Positions 1-9,105 of a stretch of DNA of 64,000 bases are shown piece by piece. The stretch is taken from NCBI RefSeq assembly GCF_000787855.1, contig NZ_BBPQ01000027.1, forward strand, positions 28,056 through 92,055, read 5' to 3'. Position 1 is the first letter of the stretch. Each line of letters begins with the position of its first letter. The stretch is from Streptacidiphilus anmyonensis (GTDB lineage: Bacteria; Actinomycetota; Actinomycetes; Streptomycetales; Streptomycetaceae). The notes beneath the pieces were generated by a model, which did no database searches, was not told where the DNA came from, and saw only the letters and a list, made by a program, of their open reading frames with translations. Position numbers and translations under genes: made by a program.

Positions 1-2
1 TG

Positions 3-590
3 ATCGATCCGCAGACCTCCACCATCGCCTGGCGCGCCGCCAGCACTCTGTGGGGCTCCACGACCTGGACCGCCGACTGCACGACTTACACCCCACTGCG
101 TTTCCCAGGCCAGTACTTCGATCCGGAGACCCGGCTTCACTACAACCTCCACCGCTACTACGACCCCGAGACCGCCCGCTACGCGACCCCTGACCCTCTC
201 GGTCTTCTTCCCGGTCCCAACCCCGACGCCTACGTCACGAACCCACACACGTGGTCCGACCCCTACGGGCTCTCTCCCCACCCGAACATCACCGCCGGCA
301 ACAACTTCAAGGCGCACTACCTGAAACACCGGAGCCTGCTGGAGAAGGTGCTCGGCAAGAATTACCCGAAGTGGAAGGAGGACGAAGGAGCGACCTTCAG
401 GAAGGACCTGGAGGACATGATCAGTTCCGGTAGGCTCAACTCCGAGGGCCTGGGCACCTTCAAGGTAGGGCATCCGGCCGCACAGGTGTTCCGCGGTGAG
501 GGGTTGACGCTGTTGCTCAGGCAGGATGGCGAGTTCTGGACACTCCTGGAGTCCGGGGCAGGCATGGACACAGGAATCCAGATGCTGTGA
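3..590 (+). CDS. Rhs-family polymorphic toxin, C-terminal end (5' partial)
   Basis: The reading frame is open from the window edge, so the start lies upstream. It shows the Rhs core signature (RFPGQYFDPETRLHYN, then RYYDPETARYATPDPLGL, then DAYVTNPHTWSDPYGL). After DPYGL, where Rhs proteins switch to a variable tip, about 105 residues form the predicted toxin domain. That tip has an early His/Lys cluster (FKAHYLKH), an EDEGATFRKDL segment and a C-terminal GTFKVG...TLLLRQDGEFWTLLESG stretch. The layout recalls BECR-fold contact-dependent RNase toxins, but this is a guess from pattern only. The stop is 10 bases before the next ATG, the normal toxin-immunity arrangement. Confidence 0.88.
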   Translation: MDPQTSTIAWRAASTLWGSTTWTADCTTYTPLRFPGQYFDPETRLHYNLHRYYDPETARYATPDPLGLLPGPNPDAYVTNPHTWSDPYGLSPHPNITAGNNFKAHYLKHRSLLEKVLGKNYPKWKEDEGATFRKDLEDMISSGRLNSEGLGTFKVGHPAAQVFRGEGLTLLLRQDGEFWTLLESGAGMDTGIQML

Positions 591-600
591 GGAGAACCCG

Positions 601-1116
601 ATGACTTCGCTGGATCAACTGTTCGCGGCCCTGTCGTCCGTCCGAGTCTGGGATGTCCAGGTCCCTGGTTTCATCGACCGCGACCGCCCGCATCCGCGAT
701 TCACGCCCCTGTCCGAATCGGTCTACCTCGCCCTCGAAGACGGCTACCTGCGGCTCGACTCGGTGGCCAACTACAGTCAGTTGGCCATGCGATTGGTGTC
801 GGACGTGGAGGTGCCTGAAGCCCTGGAGGGTGAAGACGAGGAATTCTCGGTCGGCTCGTTCAGTGAGCCCTTCCTCGCCGACGCATACGACTCGTTCCGG
901 ATCACTCGCATCCGGTGGGCGGTCGATGCCGACTCCGATCCCTCCGCGGGTGTCGTGCGCTGCGCAGAGTTCGAGTTCGAGAAGAACTGGCCCCTGTGTG
1001 TCGATCCGGCATGGCAGTTCGGGATCAGATTGCAGGGAGTCGGCGCATTCGATCGGTGTCTTGGCGAGATGCGGGAGAGTTCGCTCGGCATCCAGGTTTT
1101 CGCTTGGGCCCCGTAA
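601..1116 (+). CDS. Probable immunity protein for the Rhs toxin
   Basis: This 171-residue soluble, acidic protein has no signal peptide or membrane segment. The ATG at 601 is chosen because AGGAG sits just upstream (in tgaggagaacccgatg) and because it starts 10 bases after the toxin stop. An upstream in-frame ATG at 526 would overlap the toxin. I do not recognise the family. Acidic, Trp-rich stretches such as RVWDVQVPGF fit a protein that binds a basic nuclease toxin. The role rests on gene order, since Rhs tips are normally followed at once by their cognate immunity gene. Confidence 0.7.
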   Translation: MTSLDQLFAALSSVRVWDVQVPGFIDRDRPHPRFTPLSESVYLALEDGYLRLDSVANYSQLAMRLVSDVEVPEALEGEDEEFSVGSFSEPFLADAYDSFRITRIRWAVDADSDPSAGVVRCAEFEFEKNWPLCVDPAWQFGIRLQGVGAFDRCLGEMRESSLGIQVFAWAP

Positions 1117-1117
1117 C

Positions 1118-1160
1118 TGGGTCAAGGGGTCGCACGTTCGAATCCCGTCGCCCTCCCAAC
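1118..1160 (+). other. Degraded tRNA 3'-end-like sequence, possible attachment-site remnant
   Basis: The segment contains a T-loop-like TTCGAATCC followed by gtcgccctccca, which resembles the T-arm and acceptor end of a tRNA. Only three of the five T-stem pairs can form (one of them G-T), and no anticodon arm precedes it, so it is not a functional tRNA gene. tRNA 3' ends serve as attachment sites for integrative elements, and this one sits between the Rhs module and a transposase wreck. Confidence 0.3.
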
Positions 1161-1290
1161 ATGTGAAGACGAAACTCGGTCGGATCGGGAAGTGGGGAGG
1201 TGTCAACTCGGTCCCTCCCACCGTGATCTGGGCAGCCCGTCAGCGCAGGAGCCGCCAACGGTGCGGGTGCCGATCGTTCATCCGGCCTGG

Positions 1291-2391
1291 TCAGCTGGCA
1301 CGATGGTACTCGCGCAGTGTCCCCCCGAGTCGGTCTCGTCGGCGAACCGGCAGACGTCGGATTCGGGCCGGCACGATGACCGGCCCGGGAAGCGGTCGCA
1401 GCGGAGCGGCTTGGCCCTGGCTCCGGTGCGGCCGGTGCTGGTTGTAGAACGTCTCGACTCCCGGAGCACGTGCCGGAGGTGGCACTGGTTCCAGATCAGC
1501 GTGCGGTCCAGCAGTTCGCGTCGGCAAGTCTGGATCCAGCGCGCCATGATCGAGTTCATGCGGGGCACTCGAATGCCCGTGATCACGACTTGCAGCCCGG
1601 CATCCGCCAGCAGTGCGTCGAACGCCGCGGTGAACTTCGAGTCGCGATCGCGGATCAGGAACCGCGCTTTGCTGCCCGCGTCCTCACGGTCCATGACGAG
1701 GTTGCGTCCGAGCTGCACGATCCAGTCCGCGGTCGGATGCGCGGTCGCGCCCATGACCCGGACGCGCCGGCTCGCGTGCTCGATGACCGCAAAGACGTAC
1801 AGGCGCGCCCCAGTCAGGGTGCGGACCTCGAAGAGGTCGCAGGCGAGCAGCGCCTCGGCCTGGCTTCGCAGGAAATCGGCCCAGGCGGTGCGGTTGCGTT
1901 CCTGGGCGGGCGGGATGCCGTGCTCCTTGGGGAACTCCCATACCGTGGACGCTGCAACCTTGATCCCCAGTGCCGCGAGTTCCCCGTGGATCTGCCGGGT
2001 AGCCCCACGACGGATTCTCCTGGGCCAGGCGCAGGACAAGAGCCCGGATCGAGCGGAAGGTCGATGGTCGCCCGCGCCGCTTCGGCACACACGTCGCCGC
2101 GTGACGGCGTCGAAGGAGATCTCGATGCCAGCGCAGGATCGTGTCCAGGCGGACCAGCAGCAGGAGTCGGCGGAGCCTCTCCCCCGGCAGGTGCTGGAGC
2201 AGCCCGGCCAGAACCGCACGGTCGACATCGGTGAACACGGGTAGACCGACCTGACGCTGAAGTACCAGCAACTCATGCCGCAGGACCAGTATCTCCACCT
2301 CCTGCTCCCGCTCACTGGCCGACAGCAACCGCAGCACAGCAAGGGCGTTCGTGGCAGCAAGGTAGGTCAGGCGCAGTAGCACAAGAGACCA
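1291..2391 (-). pseudogene. Integrase-core (rve) transposase, frameshifted
   Basis: Three minus-strand frames must be joined. The N-terminus (LTYLAATNALAVLRLL, VEILVLRHELLVLQRQVG) and LAQENPSWGY are in one frame. The DDE core ([48 protein letters not shown]) is in the second. The end (ETFYNQHRPHRS) is in the third. Breaks lie near 2020 and 1480. The joined product matches the actinomycete integrase-catalytic transposases, and a second decayed member is at 35070-35627. Its 5' end touches the 3' end of the nucleotidyltransferase gene, so its insertion may have altered that gene's tail. Confidence 0.8.
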
Positions 2392-2962
2392 TCCTGCCGC
2401 CCTCCCCCGCCGCCGGGACAGCCAACCAGGAAACGACCGGAGCCCAGCGATCACGGCCTTGACCTGGCCGGATGATTTCTCGGCACCCGCACTGTCGCAG
2501 CTGCGCCATGTCGTGAGGGTCGCGATCGGCCGGTTCGTAACCTTGGTGGAAGTAGACCTGCTGATCGGCCGACAGGCAGGGGCCGGCAGTCCCCTGGATC
2601 TTTCCCATGACAAAGCACGAGGCGGGATAGGTAAACGGGTGCTCGGCGTCGGTCGACGCCTGAACTGCGGACCCGTCCGAAGCAGCGAAGACCAGCGGGT
2701 GCAGATCGATCTCTCGACCACCTGGATCGGTGACCACGAACCGCACCGGTCGCCAATCCAGGGTCTCGGCGAAGCCAGCCCGCGAGAGGGTCGCGACCAC
2801 CTCCAGTTCCTGGTCGCTCGGGTGCACCAGGTCCAGGTCCCGGCGCTGACGGGTCTGCTCACAGACGAGGGCGTCGATGCCCCAGCCACCACCGATCCAG
2901 ATGTCCACTTCCGCCCGCCGCAGCACGGCGAGGATGGCCAGTACGTCGTCTGCAGTCATCAC
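2312..2962 (-). CDS. Aminoglycoside/lincosamide-type nucleotidyltransferase, altered C-terminus
   Basis: About the first 165 of 216 residues match the AadB/LinB-like nucleotidyltransferase family: MMTADDVLAILAVLRRAEVD, then the nucleotide-binding WIGGGWGIDALVCEQTRQRRD with metal-ligand Asp pair DLDLV, then the GREIDLHPLV strand carrying the third acidic residue, and DRDPHDMAQL near the usual end. Such enzymes add AMP to hydroxyls of antibiotics in the cytoplasm, but the substrate cannot be read here. The last 50 or so residues (from CGCREIIRPGQ) do not look like the family and run out of frame into the transposase relic, so the original stop was probably lost. Activity could survive because the catalytic half is complete. 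Confidence 0.65.
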   Translation of the reverse strand: MMTADDVLAILAVLRRAEVDIWIGGGWGIDALVCEQTRQRRDLDLVHPSDQELEVVATLSRAGFAETLDWRPVRFVVTDPGGREIDLHPLVFAASDGSAVQASTDAEHPFTYPASCFVMGKIQGTAGPCLSADQQVYFHQGYEPADRDPHDMAQLRQCGCREIIRPGQGRDRWAPVVSWLAVPAAGEGGRMVSCATAPDLPCCHERPCCAAVAVGQ

Positions 2963-3293
2963 TCGCGGACGCTTACGCTGATCACGCGGGTGGGCGAGCG
3001 GATTTACTCCCGTGACAACGCCACTTCAACCCGCCCAGCACGTTCGAAGATGGCGAACCGCGCCGCCCAGGTGTACGGACTTGTACGGAAAACGTGCCTT
3101 GCCTCGGCTGCCGCGGGCAGCCTGGTCGTGCTGCTTCGCACACGGCGGTCCCGAGCAGCGAAGCGTCAGGGGAACGTCTGCCCAACCTCGTTCCGCGCCT
3201 GGCCTTGCACAGGAGGACTGCTGCCTGGACCTACCACGGGGACGTCCAGGCGGCCGATGTCGACCGCCATCCAGATTCAGGGGGAGCACAACC
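2963..3293. other. Intergenic region with divergent promoters
   Basis: This is about 330 bases between the minus-strand nucleotidyltransferase and the plus-strand secreted protease. Long frames cross it, but they have no ribosome site and no recognisable content. It must hold both promoters. A GGGGG run at 3280-3284, ten bases before the protease ATG, is the likely ribosome site. Confidence 0.5.
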
Positions 3294-5138
3294 ATGCGCA
3301 AACCCGGCAACACCCGGCGTGCAGTCGCCATGGCTGCCGCTGCCGTCCTGGCGGCCGTCGGGATCGCCACCAGCACCGGCAGGGCGTCGGCGTCCGCTCA
3401 CGGCGCTGTCGCAGCAGATCCGACCAACACATTCAGCATCGCGTTCCAGGGCAACACCGCTGACCTGTGGGACTCGGGTGGAACTGCGCCCGGCTCCTTC
3501 GACACGGGCCTGGGCATGGCGCCCGGCACCAGCCCCAGCACCGCGCTCGGAGGGTGCGACAACGGCGCCGGAGAGACCGCGTTCCAGGCCAACACCACCA
3601 ACTTGTGGATCACCGGCAACGGGCACAGCACCGACACACATCTGGGCATGATGCGCGGAACCAGCCCCAGCATCAGCAGCGTCTGCGAGGGGCGCGGCAC
3701 GAACGCCTACTGGACCGCGTTCCAGGCCAACACCACCAACTTGTGGATCACCGGCAACGGGCACAGCACCGACACACATCTGGGCATGATGCGCGGAACC
3801 AGCCCCAGCATCGTCGCTCACCTCGACGCCTTCAACCAAGTCGAGTACGACGTCGCCTTCCAGGCCAACAACGGCGACCTGTGGCGCTACAACTCGGAGA
3901 CCGGGCAGGCCGCTGACCTGCACCTGGGCATGTTGGCCGGCACCAGCCCCAGCATCGCCTCGGCCGGCGGGTCCGACGTCGAGATCGCGTTCCAGGCCAA
4001 CACCGGCGACCTGTGGATCACGCCTGGCACCACGGCGGGCACGGACCTGGGCCTGGGCATGATGCGCGGCACCAGCCCCAGCATCACCAGGAACTTCAAC
4101 AACAGCAGCCACTTCGGGATCGCGTTCCAGGCCAACACCGGGAACCTGTGGATCACCCCGGCTGCTCGGGGCGCCGGTACCAACCTGGGCCTGGGCATGA
4201 TGCGCGGCACCAGCCCGAGCTACACCGTCAAGAACCTGGGGCTCGTCCCCGAGATCGCGTTCCAGGCCAACACGGGCCGCCTGTGGGTCACGCCGGACAA
4301 GCGGGGCGGCGGCGTTTCCACGGGCCTCAGCATGGCTCCTGGTACCAGCCCCAGCATCATGGCGTTGGGTTTCACTCCGTCCGACGGCGGGTCGACCTTC
4401 ACCACCTCCGGTGAGCCGACCGTCGGCAAGCTCTACTACGACGTCCTGGGCTACAAGTGGAACTGCACCGGCACGGTGATCGGGCGAGACATCGTCGCAA
4501 CCGCCGGCCACTGCATCTACAACGACTTCAGGGACGCCTCCGGGTTCAGCTGGGCACCGCCCGGGCTCTGGGTCGAAGCCCCGCCCCCGTACCAGTTCGT
4601 GCCGAACGACAACTCCGCCGGCCCCCACGCCGCCTGGCACGTGACCGGGCAGCCAGTCATCCCTTTGCACTGGGCCCGCCAGCACGCGCCTGATGCCGAC
4701 TTCGGGGTCTACACGATCGCGCCGCGCTCCGACGGCGCCCACATCGGGGACGTGGTCGGGATCCACCCGTGGAGGGTCTCGAAGGGCGTGAGCGCCGGCT
4801 CGACACCCACGTACACCATCGGCTACCCGCACGACTTCAAGGATCCGCAGGCGTGCAACGCGCCGGCGATCCGGTTCAACGGTGACAACAGCCAGCTGGA
4901 ACTCAGCTGCACCTTCGCTGACGGAGCGTCCGGCGGCCCGCTCAGCGACAGGGCCGGCTTCGCCTACGCCAACATCGGCGGCTTCCAGCAGGGGGGCGTC
5001 AACTCCTTCCCGTCCTACGGGGTTGTGTGGAACCGCGAGTTCCTGATCATGGTCCTCACTGCGGAGCAGGGGGGCGGAACCGTCGTATCCGGCAGCCACG
5101 GCACCTCCATGCGGGTAGCCGGCACCTCCGCGCACTGA
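3294..5138 (+). CDS. Secreted trypsin-like serine protease with seven N-terminal lectin-like repeats
   Basis: The 614-residue exported protein begins at ATG 3294. The twin-Arg-like MRKPGNTRRAVAM start and Ala-rich hydrophobic core end near ASAHG, a typical Sec/Tat signal peptide. Residues about 45-360 hold seven repeats of about 46 residues with the pattern AFQANTxxLW...LGMxxGTSPSI, like the tachylectin/PLL-type beta-propeller repeats that bind sugars. Residues about 375-600 are an S1 protease domain with the triad visible as TAGHC (His406), DFGVY (Asp469) and GASGGP (Ser546). The repeats probably target the protease to a glycan surface. Repeats two and three are identical over 100 bases, so they duplicated recently. 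A strong hairpin follows the stop. Confidence 0.9.
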   Translation: MRKPGNTRRAVAMAAAAVLAAVGIATSTGRASASAHGAVAADPTNTFSIAFQGNTADLWDSGGTAPGSFDTGLGMAPGTSPSTALGGCDNGAGETAFQANTTNLWITGNGHSTDTHLGMMRGTSPSISSVCEGRGTNAYWTAFQANTTNLWITGNGHSTDTHLGMMRGTSPSIVAHLDAFNQVEYDVAFQANNGDLWRYNSETGQAADLHLGMLAGTSPSIASAGGSDVEIAFQANTGDLWITPGTTAGTDLGLGMMRGTSPSITRNFNNSSHFGIAFQANTGNLWITPAARGAGTNLGLGMMRGTSPSYTVKNLGLVPEIAFQANTGRLWVTPDKRGGGVSTGLSMAPGTSPSIMALGFTPSDGGSTFTTSGEPTVGKLYYDVLGYKWNCTGTVIGRDIVATAGHCIYNDFRDASGFSWAPPGLWVEAPPPYQFVPNDNSAGPHAAWHVTGQPVIPLHWARQHAPDADFGVYTIAPRSDGAHIGDVVGIHPWRVSKGVSAGSTPTYTIGYPHDFKDPQACNAPAIRFNGDNSQLELSCTFADGASGGPLSDRAGFAYANIGGFQQGGVNSFPSYGVVWNREFLIMVLTAEQGGGTVVSGSHGTSMRVAGTSAH

Positions 5139-5184
5139 GCTGGGCGACGCCGACACGGACTCGCAGCGAGTGATCTGAGCAGTA

Positions 5185-5215
5185 CTGAGGCCCCAGCTAC
5201 CTGCCGGGGCCTCAG
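5185..5215 (+). terminator. Hairpin terminator after the protease gene
   Basis: A perfect 10-bp stem CTGAGGCCCC / GGGGCCTCAG encloses an 11-base loop, 46 bases after the protease stop. No U-tract follows, as is common in streptomycetes. Confidence 0.8.
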
Positions 5216-5499
5216 CGCTGCCCGAACTTCCTGGGCGGCATCGCCCCTGGCGCCCGATCGCGGCACCAGGCCAATCAGAACGGTCCAGGATCGGATCAGC
5301 AGTCGTCGCCGAGGACCGACAGTGTGCTCCAGCAGGTCGGTTCCTGCCGCCTCGTCCGGGGCGGCAAGAGTGTGGGGCTCGAAATGTCATCACCGCGGCT
5401 CAAGCTTACTGGTACTGGTTGACGACTCTGCCAGGGATGCGTGTGCGCAGAAGCCTGCATGGTGCCTCGTCGGGCAGGACTGGCGGCGCTTCCGTGGCT

Positions 5500-5955
5500 T
5501 CAGGCGGCCGATGGTGTCGTGATCTCTATGGCCGGGCGACAGCGGTCCCATTCGTCATCCGTGGGCAGGCCGGCGTGGATCGAGATGGCGGGGGTGCCGG
5601 GCCGTACACCGCTGTCGGGCGGTCTCCAACGGGACGTCGCACCAGATCTCCCCGTCGCGGGATCGTTTGGGCGGTTCAGGCCTTTCGGGACGAAGTCACG
5701 GAAATCGGCCGGCCAGCATGACTCCAGGACGGCACCACCGGGGGCATATGCCAGCAGAGCACACATCGTCTCGCTGGCGGCGGCGCCGATGGCCGCGTTC
5801 CAGCGCCTCCGCACCCACCCGGCCGGGGCGGTGCCCAACACGTCGGCGCGGGCCTCATTGATCACGTTCTTGCTGAGCAACGGCAGCTTCAAGTGGCGGG
5901 CCAGAGCCCTGGCCAAGGTCGTCTTGCCCGAGCCGGACAATCCGTTGACCAACAC
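5500..5955 (-). pseudogene. P-loop kinase/ATPase (AAA_33-like) with compensating frameshifts
   Basis: The N-terminus VLVNGLSGSGKTTLARALA is a Walker A of small-molecule or zeta-toxin-like kinases, followed by LPLLSKNVINEA and GGAVLESCWPADFRDFVP. About 80 bases in the middle read sensibly only in another frame (DGEIWCDVPLETARQR) before the original frame resumes with AISIHAGLPTDDEWDR. Two opposite indels therefore scramble about 25 residues containing the conserved CDVP region. The GTG at 5955 abuts an IS256-family fragment, which may have removed the original promoter. Probably inactive, unless the indels are sequencing errors. Confidence 0.65.
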
Positions 5956-6205
5956 GGCGGGAGACTAGGTCACGCTGCCACCCCCTCGCCTCGCTCGACC
6001 AGGCCGCCGCAGTGGCCACGATCCGGGGCCAGTCGTGGCCGTTGCGGACCACTTGGCGCCGCCCGTACTCGTCGGTCTCGCCCGTCAACTCGGCTATGTA
6101 CTGGCTGACGTCCGCCTCCAAAGCGGCGGCCAGCATCCGGCGGGCGCCCCCACGGACGATCTTGTCGATCAGAGAGCCGGACTCGATACCGCCGTCGGCG
6201 TTCAC
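5956..6205 (-). pseudogene. IS256-family (mutator) transposase, N-terminal fragment
   Basis: Residues such as SLIDKIVRGGARRMLAAALE and YGRRQVVRNGH match the N-terminal domain of mutator-type transposases. The match stops after about 70 residues, and the DDE domain is absent. The frame then runs without family resemblance into the P-loop pseudogene. A separate C-terminal IS256-family fragment lies at 29096-29761. Confidence 0.75.
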
Positions 6206-6505
6206 TACGCTCAGCGCGGGCGTGCCTTCCCGACCCGCGCTGTGAACGCGGGCCTACTCGGAGACCATTACGGGATCATTGGAAGGTACGCCCTCCGCGT
6301 GCCCTGCTGATGATCCCAACTCGCTGGCGAGATACCAGTGCTCTGCGGCCTGCCCCCATGGATGACTGCCAGCAGGTCATGGTCTGGCTTAGTCGAGGCG
6401 CTCCACGGCCAGCTGGAGCGTCAGCTCGTAGTCCTGTCTCCTGCCCTTCCCGTGCACCCCACCCATAGGATGGGCCTGTCAGGGACACACGACGCGGGGG
6501 GCATC

Positions 6506-8848
6506 GTGGCTGAACAGCCGGGCGCACTGCCAGATCCCGGCCAGGCGGTTGGCCTGCCCGAGTTCATCGGTCTGCTGGGAGAACTACGTGCGTGGGCAGG
6601 GATGCCCTCGTACCGGGTGTTGGCGAAGCGTGCCGGGGCGCTCATGCGGCCGCCGCGCTCCTTGTCGACCATGACCGTTGCTGATGCGTTCAAGACGGGA
6701 CGGCGCCGCCTGGACCTAGACCTCGTGGTCGCGATCGTCCGCGCGCTCGGCGCGGACGAGCCAGCGGTCGACCGCTGGCGCCAGGCCTGCATCAAAGCCC
6801 ATGCACGAGCCAAGGCCGGCGGTCCAGTCGGCGTGTTCGGTCAGTTGCCCACGGATCTCGCCACCTTCACGGGCCGCCGTGAGGAACTGGCCCGCTTGGT
6901 TGCCGCCGCGACGAACGCGCGCGACGGCGACAGCGCCACCTCGAACGCTGTTGTGATCTCCTCGATCGAAGGCATGGCCGGGGTCGGCAAGACCCAGCTC
7001 GCGATCCACGCCGCCCACCAGCTCGTCCGCGACGGACACTTCACCGAAACCCAGCTGCATGTGAACCTGCGCGGCTTCGACCCCGAACACCCGCCCGCGG
7101 ACCCGTCCGCGGTCCTGGAAGCCTTCCTGCGGCAGTTGGGCGTGGCCGCGCAGCAGATCCCCGCCAGCCGAGATGAGCGGGCGGCGATGTACCGCGACCG
7201 GCTACGCGAACGCGGTGGGCTGGTCCTGCTCGACAACGCCGCCGACGAGGAGCAGGTCCGCGACCTCATCCCCGCCGGACCCAACTGCCTCGTGCTGATC
7301 ACCAGCCGCCGCAGCCTGGCCGGCCTTGACGGCACCACCCCGCACCTGATCGCAGCGTTCTCGGAAACCGAGTCGCTGGACCTACTCGACAGGATCGCCG
7401 GCCACGAGCGCGTTACCGCAGAACCCGAAGCGGCCGCCCGGCTTGTTGACCTCTGCGATCGTTTGCCACTCGCGGTGGCACTGACGGCTGCGCGGCTGCG
7501 CTCCCGCCCCACCTGGTCTCTCGCCGCGCTGGCCGACCAACTAGAGGAAGGCAGGCTGGACGCGATCCGCGCGGGCGGACGCGCGATCCGCCCCGTCCTC
7601 GACCTCTCCTACCAAGCGCTCCCGGCCTCGGCGCAGCAGATGTTCCGGCTTCTTGGGCTACACCCTGGCCCTGATCTGAGCACTGACGCAGCCGCCGCGC
7701 TCACCGGCCGCACGCGCGCCGGAGCGACGCAGACTCTGGAACTGCTCCTGGACGAGAACATGCTGCAACAGCGGCAACCAGGGCGCTACGAACTCCACGA
7801 CCTGCTCCGCGCCCACGCCATCGAACTCGCCTCGGAGGACGACGCGGCCGTCGCGGCCGCCCTCGGGCGGGTCACGTCCTGGTACGCGCACAGCGTCTAC
7901 AACGCGTTAACGCGACTACGGAAGACCGTAGACACGCCCACGGTTCCGTGCGAGGTGGTCCCGGCACGGTTCGGCTCCGACGAGGCGGCCCTGGCATGGG
8001 TTGCCGCCGAGGACACGAACCTGGAACACGCCCTGCGTACCGCCGCCGCATCCGGACTGCACGAGACCGCCTGGCATTTGAGCCGCTCCCTCGACTACTG
8101 CTACTTCGAGAGCGGCAGAATCACCGACTCCCTCCGGGTAAGCCTGCTGGGCGCCGAATGCGCCCGTAAGGCCGGCAACCGTTCCGGGGAGGGAAGGTCC
8201 CTGCGCGCGGCAGGCTGGGACCACATGGAACTGGGGTCACTTCCCGAGGCCGAGTCCTGCCTGAGCAAGGCGCTGGAGCTGTGCGGGGCAGCTGACGACC
8301 TGCACGGTAAGGCCCTGGCCCTGAACGGCCTCGGCAAGGTGAGCAGTGACCGGCGCCGGTTCGCCGAGGCGCTCGACTTCTACCAGGCGTCGTTGGCGAT
8401 TTACACGCAGCGGGGCAGCCGCCGCCACGTGGGCTACGTGCACTCCAACATCGGCGTCGTCTACTTCGAGATGAAGCGCTACGACCTGGCGCTGACCAGT
8501 TACCTCCACGCCCTGGAAATCCTCGACTCCCTCGAGAGCGACAGCTTCACCCAGTCCGTGCTACTCGGGAACATCGCCGAGGTCCACTTCCTAACTGGCG
8601 AGTACGGCAAGGCTCTCAACTGGCAGACCCGTTGCCTCGCGCTCACGCGTGAGTACGGACATCACCTGCACGAAGCCGACACCCTGCTCGCACTCGGCGA
8701 CAGCCACGCCGCCCTCGGCCACACCGACCAGGCCGGTACAGCGTGGGCTGAGTCAGCCACCCTCTACGAGCGACTCGGCGACCCCCGGGCCACCGAAGCC
8801 AGACAGCGCCTCAGCAACGACGCCCACACCAAGTCGACCGGCACATGA
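6506..8848 (+). CDS. HTH/NB-ARC/TPR regulator of the AfsR-like STAND class
   Basis: The 780-residue protein is read from GTG 6506, preceded by a GGGGGG run. An ATG at 6470 is the alternative. Residues 1-110 are helical and resemble the HTH module that precedes NB-ARC in many streptomycete regulators (PEFIGLLGELRAWAGMPSYR, VVAIVRALGADEPAVDRWR). The NB-ARC ATPase follows, with Walker A GMAGVGKTQLA near residue 156, LVLLDNA as Walker B and ITSRR as sensor I. The C-terminal 280 residues are TPR-like helices (ALALNGLGKVSSDRRRFAEA, HSNIGVVYFEMKRYDLA). STAND proteins act as ligand-gated switches in transcription. No bacterial transcriptional activation domain is present. The target is unknown. Confidence 0.85.
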   Translation: MAEQPGALPDPGQAVGLPEFIGLLGELRAWAGMPSYRVLAKRAGALMRPPRSLSTMTVADAFKTGRRRLDLDLVVAIVRALGADEPAVDRWRQACIKAHARAKAGGPVGVFGQLPTDLATFTGRREELARLVAAATNARDGDSATSNAVVISSIEGMAGVGKTQLAIHAAHQLVRDGHFTETQLHVNLRGFDPEHPPADPSAVLEAFLRQLGVAAQQIPASRDERAAMYRDRLRERGGLVLLDNAADEEQVRDLIPAGPNCLVLITSRRSLAGLDGTTPHLIAAFSETESLDLLDRIAGHERVTAEPEAAARLVDLCDRLPLAVALTAARLRSRPTWSLAALADQLEEGRLDAIRAGGRAIRPVLDLSYQALPASAQQMFRLLGLHPGPDLSTDAAAALTGRTRAGATQTLELLLDENMLQQRQPGRYELHDLLRAHAIELASEDDAAVAAALGRVTSWYAHSVYNALTRLRKTVDTPTVPCEVVPARFGSDEAALAWVAAEDTNLEHALRTAAASGLHETAWHLSRSLDYCYFESGRITDSLRVSLLGAECARKAGNRSGEGRSLRAAGWDHMELGSLPEAESCLSKALELCGAADDLHGKALALNGLGKVSSDRRRFAEALDFYQASLAIYTQRGSRRHVGYVHSNIGVVYFEMKRYDLALTSYLHALEILDSLESDSFTQSVLLGNIAEVHFLTGEYGKALNWQTRCLALTREYGHHLHEADTLLALGDSHAALGHTDQAGTAWAESATLYERLGDPRATEARQRLSNDAHTKSTGT

Positions 8849-9039
8849 CGGGCCCTCCTACTCGACGCCGCCGCGGCTCGGAGCGCGGAGAAACAGGCCT
8901 CGCCGCGCGTCGCAGGGAGGCACGGTGCCGGGTTGGCGGAACCGCCGCTGAGGGCTCACTCGCCGCCCTCCGTCGCCGCGAGCGAGCCCGTCGATGCCTG
9001 TTTTTCCGGTTGTCGACTCCTCAGCGAGAGGCGCATTCC

Positions 9040-9105
9040 GTGATCATTCGCAGCTTCGAGCCGCGTGACCTTCCGCGGCTGACCGAGCTCTGCGGGTGCG
9101 GCTTA
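9040..9105 (+). pseudogene. GNAT acetyltransferase, N-terminal stub cut by an insertion sequence
   Basis: GTG 9040 opens a frame reading VIIRSFEPRDLPRLTELC, the usual first strand and helix of a GNAT domain. After about 20 residues the left end of the IS element begins. The remainder of the acetyltransferase is not found beyond the IS right end. Confidence 0.5.

Noticed and set aside
3575..3812. CRISPR-like direct repeat
   Set aside because: There are two 100-base copies inside a coding repeat region, with no short regular spacers and no cas genes.
3231..5393. 720-residue minus-strand frame opposite the protease
   Set aside because: It is an Ala/Gly/Val-rich shadow of the repeats. The plus strand has the signal peptide and catalytic triad.
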